The notes beneath the pieces were generated by a model that did no database searches, was not told the origin of the DNA, and was given only the letters and a program-made list of their open reading frames with translations. A stretch of 13,649 nt of DNA from Chloroflexota bacterium (GTDB taxonomy: Bacteria > Chloroflexota > Limnocylindria > P2-11E), in NCBI GenBank assembly GCA_013695575.1, contig JACDAF010000193.1, positions 1 to 13,649 of the forward strand, given 5' to 3'. Every line of letters begins with the position of its first letter. Positions within the stretch are counted from its first letter, which is position 1. The position numbers were made by a program, and so were the translations under genes. Shown piece after piece: positions 8,316 to 13,649 of the stretch.

Positions 8316-9611
8316 ATGTCGAACGTCACTCCCCCGGCAACCCTCGGCGAGCGCGTGCGCGCTGCGCGGCGGGGGCGCGGGCTCAGCCAGGCGCAGCTCG
8401 CCGGTGAGGAGCTGACGAAGGGCTTCATCAGCCAGGTCGAATCGGGGCTGGTCCGCCCGTCGCTCCGGTCGCTCCAGATCATGGCCACGCGGCTCGGCAA
8501 GAGCCTCGATTACTTCCTCGGCGACCAGTTCATCTCCGCCGCGAAGCGTGCGACCTTTCACATGCTCGCCGCGCAGGCCGCGGCGGAACGTTCCAGCTGG
8601 GACGAGGTGCGCGTGGCCGCTGAAGCGGCGCTCGCCCAGGACCCGACGCCGCGCGAGCGGGCGAAAGCGCTGCGACTCGTCGCGACGGCTGATCTTTCGA
8701 CCGGGTCACGTGAGGCTGCCTTCGATCGCGTGCAGGAAGGCCTCGCGATCCTCGGACCGGCGGTGGATCCGGCCGAGTACGCGCAGCTGCTGTTCGTTCG
8801 CGCGATGAACTACAGCGCGATGGGGCAGCTCGTCGCGGCGACCGAATCCTACGAGTCGGCGCGACGGACCATCGACGAGTACGAGGTGAGCGACCCACGG
8901 CTACGCGCGCGGATCCTGGTCGCTCTCGGCACGATGTATCGCCGTCTCCACCGGACCACGAAAGCGATGGCTGCCTACGACGGCGCCCTTGCCCTCGCCT
9001 CGCGTACCTCCGAGCTCGACCTGGCCGCGCGTGGCTACATGGGCGTAGCGGTCTCGCTCTACGACTCGGGCGAGCTCGATGGTGCGATCACGAACTACGA
9101 GCGAGCGCTCGAGCTGTTCGAGCGTGCGTCCGACACGTCGTTCGAGCTGATGGTCACGCAATCCCTCGCGGCGGTCCATCTCGAGCATGGCGACACGGCC
9201 GCCGCGCGCGACCTCGCGAAGCGTGCCATGGAGCGCGGGCGCGCCGTGGGCGACGAGCGTTGGGCAGCGGTCGCGGAGGTCGTTCTCGCTCGCGTGGCGC
9301 TCGCCGAAGGCCGCGAGGAGGATGCGCTCGTGTCCGCCGAACATGCCGAGGGCGTGCTCGCCAGCGCGGGCGATGATCTCCAGCGGGCCGACGCCCTTCG
9401 CGTGATCGGCGCCGTGCACGATTCGCTCGGCCACGTCTCCGAATCGGAGCGCAGCTACCACGGGTCGATCGCGATCCTCGAGCACATCGGTGACCTCGCG
9501 GATCTCTCCGCCGTCGCGCGAGAGTTCGCGCAGAAGCTCCGCGCGCGCGGGAAGCTCGCGGAGGCGTTCGAGATGCTCGAGCGCTCACAGGGAGCATCGG
9601 TCAAGCGGTAG
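8316..9611 (+). CDS. XRE-type HTH regulator with TPR repeats (RRNPP-like peptide receptor candidate)
   Basis: This 431-residue cytoplasmic protein has an XRE/Cro-type HTH at about residues 9-69 (LGERVRAARRGRGLSQAQLA, FISQVESG, RPSLRSLQIMATRLG) followed by roughly nine TPR-like helical pairs to the C-terminus. Clear examples are RILVALGTMYRRLHRTTKAM, GYMGVAVSLYDSGELDGAI and SLAAVHLEHGDTAAARDLAK. HTH plus a long TPR array at this length matches RRNPP receptors such as NprR, in which an imported peptide binds the TPR groove and changes DNA binding. The secreted-peptide gene lies divergently next door. I chose the ATG at 8316, which starts just before the HTH and leaves the peptide promoter free. 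An ATG at 8277 would add 13 residues; neither has a strong ribosome site. HTH-TPR proteins without a peptide partner also exist, for example in actinobacteria, so the pairing is an inference. Confidence 0.87.
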   Translation: MSNVTPPATLGERVRAARRGRGLSQAQLAGEELTKGFISQVESGLVRPSLRSLQIMATRLGKSLDYFLGDQFISAAKRATFHMLAAQAAAERSSWDEVRVAAEAALAQDPTPRERAKALRLVATADLSTGSREAAFDRVQEGLAILGPAVDPAEYAQLLFVRAMNYSAMGQLVAATESYESARRTIDEYEVSDPRLRARILVALGTMYRRLHRTTKAMAAYDGALALASRTSELDLAARGYMGVAVSLYDSGELDGAITNYERALELFERASDTSFELMVTQSLAAVHLEHGDTAAARDLAKRAMERGRAVGDERWAAVAEVVLARVALAEGREEDALVSAEHAEGVLASAGDDLQRADALRVIGAVHDSLGHVSESERSYHGSIAILEHIGDLADLSAVAREFAQKLRARGKLAEAFEMLERSQGASVKR

Positions 9612-9627
9612 CCGTACCCTCGTCGCC

Positions 9628-11382
9628 ATGGTCCGGCAGGCCCTCTCCTTCGACAACGACGCCGTAGCCGCCGTCCTCGACGAGATCGGGGATCTCCTCG
9701 AGCTGAAGGGCGAGAACGTCTTTCGAGCCGTCACGTATCGCGCGGCGGCCCGCGCGATCCGCGACCTGCGCGAGCCGCTCAGGATGTACGTCGAGCAACA
9801 GCGACTCGCCGAGATCCCCAAGGTCGGCGCCTCCGTGGGTGACGTGATCAGGCAGCTCCTCGAGACCGGGAGCTCGAAGCGTCACGACGAGCTGCTCGCC
9901 GCGGTGCCGCAGGGTCTCCTCACCCTGCTGCGCGTCCCCGGCGTCGGACCGGCGACGGCCCGCACCATCCACGAGCACCTGCACATCACGACGATCGATG
10001 AGCTCGAAGAGGCCGCCAAGAATGGCCGCCTCCGGAAGCTGCCGAAGATCCAGGCGAGGACGGAGGAGAACATCCTGAAGTCGATCGCCTCGCTCCGGCA
10101 GCGTACCGGCCGTGCGCTGCTCAGCGATGCGCGCACCGCGGCGTCGAGGATGATCGACTGGCTGCGGCAGGAGACGGGCGAGCAGCGGGTCGAGATCGCC
10201 GGAAGCCTGCGGCGCTGGCGCGAGACGATCGGCGACATCGATCTCCTCGTCGCATCCAGCTCGCCGGGACCGGTCATGGAAGCCCTCACGAGGGCCCCCT
10301 CAGTCCTGCGGACCCTCGCTCGCGGGGACACCAAGACCTCGGTCGTGGTGGACCGCGGGGTCCAGATCGACCTTCGCGTGGTGCCGGAAGCGTCCTGGGG
10401 CGCGGCGCTGCTGTACTTCACCGGCTCGAAGGAACACAACGTGCGCCTTCGCGGCATCGCCCTCCGCAAGAAGCTCCTGCTGAACGAGTACGGCCTCTAC
10501 CGCGCCGGCGAGGAGAAGTCGGGTGCTCCCGTCGCGTCGAGTACGGAGGACGAGATCTACGCCGCGCTCGGAATGCAGTGGATCGCGCCCGAGCTGCGCG
10601 AGGATCGCGGCGAGATCCAGGCCGCCGCCGCGGGGGAGCTGCCCGAGCTGCTAGAGCTCGCAGACGTCCGGGGGGACCTGCACTCACATTCGAACTGGAC
10701 GGATGGTCGCGATTCGATCGCGGCGATGGCGCGAGCCGCACGCGCGAGGGGCTACGCGTACATCGGGCTCACGGATCATTCCGTGGGGCTCGGGATGACG
10801 CAGGGACTGAACGTCGAGCGAATCCGGGAACGGAACGCCGAGATCGCCGCGCTCAATATGGAGCTCGCCCCGTTCCGCATCCTCACCGGCACCGAGGTCG
10901 ACATCCGCGCGAACGGGCGGCTCGACTATCCGGATGAGGTGCTCGCGCTGTTCGACGTGGTCACGGCGTCCGTGCACTCCGCGTTCAACCAGACCCGGGA
11001 GGTGATGACGAATCGGATCCTAGGCGCGATGCGCCATCCCCTCGTTGACGCGCTCTCGCACCCCACCGGCCGCCTCCTCGAGCGGCGCGACGCGTACGAC
11101 GTGGACCTCGACCAGATCATCGACGTCGCGGCGGAGACGGGCACACGTCTCGAGGTGAACGGTGGTCCGGAGCGCCTGGATCTGCCGGATGTCTATGTCC
11201 GCAAGGCGATCGCGAAGGGAGTCCGTCTCGTCACGAACTCCGACGCGCATGCTATCGAGGAGCTCGACTACATGACCAACGCCGTTGCCACGGCGCGCCG
11301 CGGCTGGGCCACCGCCGCCTCCGTGGAGAACACGAGGTCGCTGGATGCGCTGATGAGCATCCGGCCGAAGCGCCCCCGATGA
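9628..11382 (+). CDS. polX: DNA polymerase X family protein with PHP domain
   Basis: This 584-residue protein is a bacterial PolX, a gap-filling repair polymerase with an added PHP phosphoesterase/exonuclease domain. The N-terminal helix-hairpin-helix region is at 1-90, and a second HhH (RVPGVGPATARTIHEHL) is near 105-121. The nucleotidyltransferase palm has GSLRRWRETIGDIDLL (192-207) with D203 and D205, and the third acidic residue D248 in VQIDLRV. The PHP domain has DLHSHSNWTDG (from D350), GLTDHS, GTEVDI, ASVHSAF, LSHPTGR and NSDAH (537-541), so its metal ligands look complete. Length is close to the roughly 570 residues of Bacillus PolX. The ATG at 9628 begins the conserved domain; it has no ribosome site, but TACCCT (9615-9620) lies 7 bases before it, as in leaderless transcripts. 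It follows the regulator stop by 16 bases and overlaps acyP by four bases. Confidence 0.95.
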   Translation: MVRQALSFDNDAVAAVLDEIGDLLELKGENVFRAVTYRAAARAIRDLREPLRMYVEQQRLAEIPKVGASVGDVIRQLLETGSSKRHDELLAAVPQGLLTLLRVPGVGPATARTIHEHLHITTIDELEEAAKNGRLRKLPKIQARTEENILKSIASLRQRTGRALLSDARTAASRMIDWLRQETGEQRVEIAGSLRRWRETIGDIDLLVASSSPGPVMEALTRAPSVLRTLARGDTKTSVVVDRGVQIDLRVVPEASWGAALLYFTGSKEHNVRLRGIALRKKLLLNEYGLYRAGEEKSGAPVASSTEDEIYAALGMQWIAPELREDRGEIQAAAAGELPELLELADVRGDLHSHSNWTDGRDSIAAMARAARARGYAYIGLTDHSVGLGMTQGLNVERIRERNAEIAALNMELAPFRILTGTEVDIRANGRLDYPDEVLALFDVVTASVHSAFNQTREVMTNRILGAMRHPLVDALSHPTGRLLERRDAYDVDLDQIIDVAAETGTRLEVNGGPERLDLPDVYVRKAIAKGVRLVTNSDAHAIEELDYMTNAVATARRGWATAASVENTRSLDALMSIRPKRPR

Positions 11383-11612
11383 GCCGCGCCCGCTGGACCG
11401 TGCGCGGCCGAGTGCAGGGCGTGATGTTCCGCGCGTCCGCGCGGGCGCGCGCCGAGCAGCTGGGGCTTACCTGCCAGGCCTGGAACCGCGACGACGCCGC
11501 CGTCGAGGTCGTGGCCGAAGGCGAGGCCGAGGCGCTCGACGAGCTGGGGCGCTGGTTGCACCGCGGGCCGCCGCTTGCTCACGTCGACTCCGTGCAGCGT
11601 CTCCCTGCCTAA
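11379..11612 (+). CDS. acyP: Acylphosphatase
   Basis: This 77-residue protein belongs to the acylphosphatase family, which hydrolyses carboxyl-phosphate bonds in small acyl phosphates in the cytoplasm. GRVQGVMFR (10-18) carries the phosphate-binding loop and catalytic R18. The second catalytic residue aligns with N36 in AWNRDDAAVEVVAEG. The residues before that asparagine are CQAW where the family usually has a Gly-Trp-x-Arg-like strand, a change next to the active site that leaves R and N in place. It is about 10-15 residues shorter than typical members, mainly at the ends. Its ATG overlaps the polX stop (ATGA), so translation is probably coupled. No functional link between the two genes is known to me. 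Confidence 0.85.
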   Translation: MSRARWTVRGRVQGVMFRASARARAEQLGLTCQAWNRDDAAVEVVAEGEAEALDELGRWLHRGPPLAHVDSVQRLPA

Positions 11613-11623
11613 CGCCGCGCGAG

Positions 11624-11648
11624 GACCGAGGGTCCCGTGGTCCCGGTC
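11624..11648. terminator. Possible terminator between convergent genes
   Basis: GACCG-A-GG and CCCGGTC can pair over seven positions with one bulged base, and a smaller GGACC-GAG-GGTCC hairpin (11623-11635) competes with it. The structure lies between the ends of acyP and the membrane protein gene. There is no T-run, so termination is only suggested by position. Confidence 0.3.
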
Positions 11649-12039
11649 AGCGCCGACGGCGCTTCCGTCGCTCGGGCTTCGGGATGTACCGCAGGCGTCG
11701 TTGCTCGCGCGCCCACGCCGTCTCGCGCGGCGGTAGCCAGTACAGGTACATGAAGGCGAGCATCGCGAGGTTGACGAGCAGCGAGATGAGAATCGTGAGG
11801 AACGGCAGCTTCGCGATGAGAAGCACGAGCACCCAGATGAGGAAGATGATGTTGATCCACATCGCCCACGGCCTGAGGTCCCGCTCCGGCGGCGGCACCG
11901 GCCCGCGCTGCTTCCAGTAGTACCAGGCGACGTTCGCCGCGATGGCGATGAACGCTCCCGCGGCGAGCGGCCAGTAGTATCGGGATTCCGGATTGAACGG
12001 GTCGGTCAGGCGGCGCAGCACGTGCTCGAGATCGATCAC
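11647..12039 (-). CDS. Small membrane protein of unknown function, three predicted helices
   Basis: I do not recognise a named family. The 130-residue product has hydrophobic segments at about 22-42, 58-78 and 79-101. The first is flanked by aromatic residues and the last two are joined by a very short Lys-Leu-Pro turn. A proline-rich loop (46-52) separates helices 1 and 2, and the C-terminus is a strongly basic tail (KPERRKRRRR) likely to be cytoplasmic. The GTG at 12039 follows an AGG about 11 bases upstream, and a TAGTAT -10-like element lies 11 bases upstream, so the leader would be very short. The gene is divergent from purH and convergent with acyP. Membrane-helix composition and the clean end against acyP make it a credible gene; a longer minus-strand frame over the same bases is a shadow. 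Confidence 0.75.
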   Translation of the reverse strand: MIDLEHVLRRLTDPFNPESRYYWPLAAGAFIAIAANVAWYYWKQRGPVPPPERDLRPWAMWINIIFLIWVLVLLIAKLPFLTILISLLVNLAMLAFMYLYWLPPRETAWAREQRRLRYIPKPERRKRRRR

Positions 12040-12049
12040 CGGGGCGACC

Positions 12050-12056
12050 TATACTA
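12050..12056. promoter_or_regulatory. Overlapping divergent -10 elements, purH and membrane protein gene
   Basis: TATACT (12050-12055) on the plus strand and TAGTAT (complement of 12051-12056) on the minus strand are almost the same bases. The plus-strand element would start the purH message near 12062. A weak -35 (TCGAGA, 18-base spacing) exists for purH; I see no good -35 for the opposite direction. The two promoters should compete for polymerase. Confidence 0.42.
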
Positions 12057-12098
12057 GCCGCGCACACGGCCAGTCACCCCGCAAGGAGTCACCGCACC

Positions 12099-13637
12099 GT
12101 GCGAGCGATCCTCTCCGTATCTGACCAGACGGGCATCGTCGCGTTCGCGCGCGGGCTGCGCCAGCTCGGTTGGGACCTTATCGCGACCGACGGCACCCGT
12201 GCCGCGCTTGCGGCCGACGGGATCGAAGCGCGTGGGGTCGAGGACATCACCGGTTCGCCGAGCCTGCTGGGCGGTCGGGTGAAGACCCTGCATCCGAAGA
12301 TCCATGCGGCCATCCTCGCGCAGCGCGACGACGAGTCCCACACCGCGGATCTCGCCCGCGAAGGCATCCTGCCGATCGACCTCGTGGCCGTGAACCTGTA
12401 CCCGTTCGCGGAAGCCGCGGCGAAGGGCGTCTGGGGCGACCAGCTCCTCGACCTCATCGACATCGGCGGCGTCACGCTGCTTCGCGCTGCCGCGAAGAAC
12501 CACCTGCACGTCATCGTCGTCTCGCGTCCAGACCGGTACGAGGCGATCCTCGAGGAGCTTCGGGAGCGAGGGAGCATGTCGGTGGAGACCCGTCGGGTCC
12601 TCGCCGCGGAGGCGTACTCGCACACGGCCGCGTACGACGCGACCGTGGCGGCCAAGCTCGCCCGCAACGCGGGCGTCACGTTCCCCGATGAGCTCACGCT
12701 CTCTCTGCGCAAGGTCCGCGACCTCCGTTACGGGGAGAACCCGCATCAGCAGGCAGCCTTTTACGCGCTCCGCGGAGAAGCGGGCGCCATGACGACGATG
12801 GAGCAGCTGCACGGCAAGGCCACGAGCTTCAACAACATGCTGGATATCAACGCGGCGTGGCGGATCGTCGCTGACTTCTCGCAGCCGACCGTCGCGATCG
12901 TGAAGCACCAGAACCCCTGCGGGATCGCTTCGGAGACCACCATCGAGGGTGCCTATCAGCGCGCGTTCCAATGCGACTCCGTGTCGGCGTTCGGCGGGAT
13001 CGTCGGGGCGAATCGGCGGGTCACGAAAGAGCTCGCCCTCGCGCTACAGGACACGTTCTACGAGGCGATCATCGGGCCCGGCTACGACGAGGACGCGCTG
13101 CCGGTGCTTCGCGAGCGGCGCACGCTCGAGATCCTGACCGTCCCTGAATACCACCCGCGGCGGGGGCGGCCCGACCGCGGTGCGCTCGATCTCAAGCGCG
13201 TGGCGGGAGGGCTGCTCGTGCAGACACCGGACGAGTCGGTCACGGAGGAATCGAGCTTCAAGGTCGTCACCGAGCGCCACCCGACGCTCGAGGAGCTCAC
13301 GGACCTCATCTTCGCGTGGCGCTGCGTGCGCCACGTCACCTCCAATGCGATCGTCCTCGCGAAGGATCTCGCGACGGTGGGTGTCGGACCGGGTCAGCTC
13401 TCGCGCGTCATCGCCGTGGACGTCGCCGTCCGCAAGGCGGGTGAGAACGCTCGGCTCGCGGTCATGGCCTCGGACGCGTACTTCCCGTTCCCCGACGGCA
13501 TCGAGGTCGCGGGCAGGGCCGGAGTGACCGCGATCATCCAGCCCGGCGGCTCGATGCGCGATCAGATGATGATCGAGACCGCGAACCGCAACCGCATGGC
13601 GATGCTCTTCACCGGGAGACGTCACTTCAAGCACTAA
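12099..13637 (+). CDS. purH: Bifunctional AICAR formyltransferase / IMP cyclohydrolase
   Basis: This 512-residue enzyme carries out the last two steps of de novo IMP synthesis: formylation of AICAR with 10-formyl-THF, then ring closure. The IMP cyclohydrolase domain is at about 1-190, with SVSDQTG, GRVKTLHPKIHAAIL (59-73), VNLYPF and IDIGGVTLLRAAAKNH. The transformylase domain has RYGENPHQ (Y211), KHQNPCG (269-275, with the catalytic Lys-His pair), SAFGGIVGAN, SNAIVLAK and the end motif FTGRRHFKH. The usual STGGT phosphate loop near residue 30 reads ATDGT here, a mild departure. Length is normal and the gene is complete. The GTG at 12099 follows AAGGAG (12083-12088) by 10 bases. No other pur gene is in the window, so it is not within a visible purine operon. 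Confidence 0.97.
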   Translation: MRAILSVSDQTGIVAFARGLRQLGWDLIATDGTRAALAADGIEARGVEDITGSPSLLGGRVKTLHPKIHAAILAQRDDESHTADLAREGILPIDLVAVNLYPFAEAAAKGVWGDQLLDLIDIGGVTLLRAAAKNHLHVIVVSRPDRYEAILEELRERGSMSVETRRVLAAEAYSHTAAYDATVAAKLARNAGVTFPDELTLSLRKVRDLRYGENPHQQAAFYALRGEAGAMTTMEQLHGKATSFNNMLDINAAWRIVADFSQPTVAIVKHQNPCGIASETTIEGAYQRAFQCDSVSAFGGIVGANRRVTKELALALQDTFYEAIIGPGYDEDALPVLRERRTLEILTVPEYHPRRGRPDRGALDLKRVAGGLLVQTPDESVTEESSFKVVTERHPTLEELTDLIFAWRCVRHVTSNAIVLAKDLATVGVGPGQLSRVIAVDVAVRKAGENARLAVMASDAYFPFPDGIEVAGRAGVTAIIQPGGSMRDQMMIETANRNRMAMLFTGRRHFKH

Positions 13638-13649
13638 GTGGCGTGTCCC

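Noticed and set aside
6309..9611. A continuous 1100-codon plus-strand frame spanning the peptidase end, dtd, the small gene, the peptide gene and the regulator
   Set aside because: Only the last 431 codons (from 8316) carry recognisable domains. The earlier part is Arg/Ser-rich antisense or off-frame sequence over well-supported genes, as is common in GC-rich DNA.
11609..12067. A 152-codon minus-strand frame overlapping the membrane protein gene
   Set aside because: The other frame encodes three clean hydrophobic helices with a basic tail, while this one is Arg/Ala-rich without features and runs into the purH promoter.

Overview
The window is about 13.6 kb of dense, high-GC bacterial chromosome with GTG as well as ATG starts and no tRNA, rRNA, CRISPR array or transposase that I can see. 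The gene content (a CO-dehydrogenase-type small and FAD subunit pair, hspR next to clpB, an X-family polymerase with a PHP domain, many GTG starts) would fit a Chloroflexota lineage, or possibly another high-GC group. I cannot assign the taxon from the sequence alone. Codon habits differ between the left third (Arg mostly CGG, some TTG for Leu) and the rest (Arg mostly CGC, no TTG in the later part of clpB). The change falls inside clpB, so either a recombination or an assembly join there should be considered.

Left region (1-2579): the first 64 codons of a phosphotransferase-like gene run off the left edge on the minus strand. Divergent from it are coxS and coxM, the iron-sulfur and FAD subunits of a molybdenum hydroxylase of the CO dehydrogenase type. 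No large catalytic subunit is in the window. A glycerophosphodiester phosphodiesterase gene converges on coxM.

Heat-shock region (2771-6012): hspR has a very good sigma70-type promoter, TTGACT-17-TATACT. A dyad resembling the HspR operator (HAIR) covers its -35 element and spacer, which suggests autorepression. clpB follows on the same strand after a 154-bp gap containing a strong hairpin. clpB overlaps the start of a secreted or lipid-anchored M28 metallopeptidase.

Central region (7199-9611): this is the part most worth attention. A 64-residue exported peptide precursor is encoded on the minus strand, with a Sec signal peptide and a 38-residue remainder. The remainder carries two identical SFPSDPGEP units and a degenerate third unit between them. 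It lies immediately divergent from a 431-residue regulator made of an XRE-type HTH and about nine TPR-like repeats. That is the architecture of a Gram-positive RRNPP quorum-sensing receptor such as NprR or PlcR, with its Phr/PapR/SHP-like pro-peptide beside it. I propose a candidate peptide communication system. Downstream of the peptide gene on the same strand are a small unknown gene and dtd (D-aminoacyl-tRNA deacylase).

Right region (9628-13649): polX and acyP overlap by four bases (ATGA) and form a likely operon. A three-helix membrane protein converges on acyP. That gene and purH, the bifunctional last enzyme of purine synthesis, diverge from a short intergenic region in which the two -10 elements nearly coincide. 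purH is complete and ends 12 bases before the right edge.
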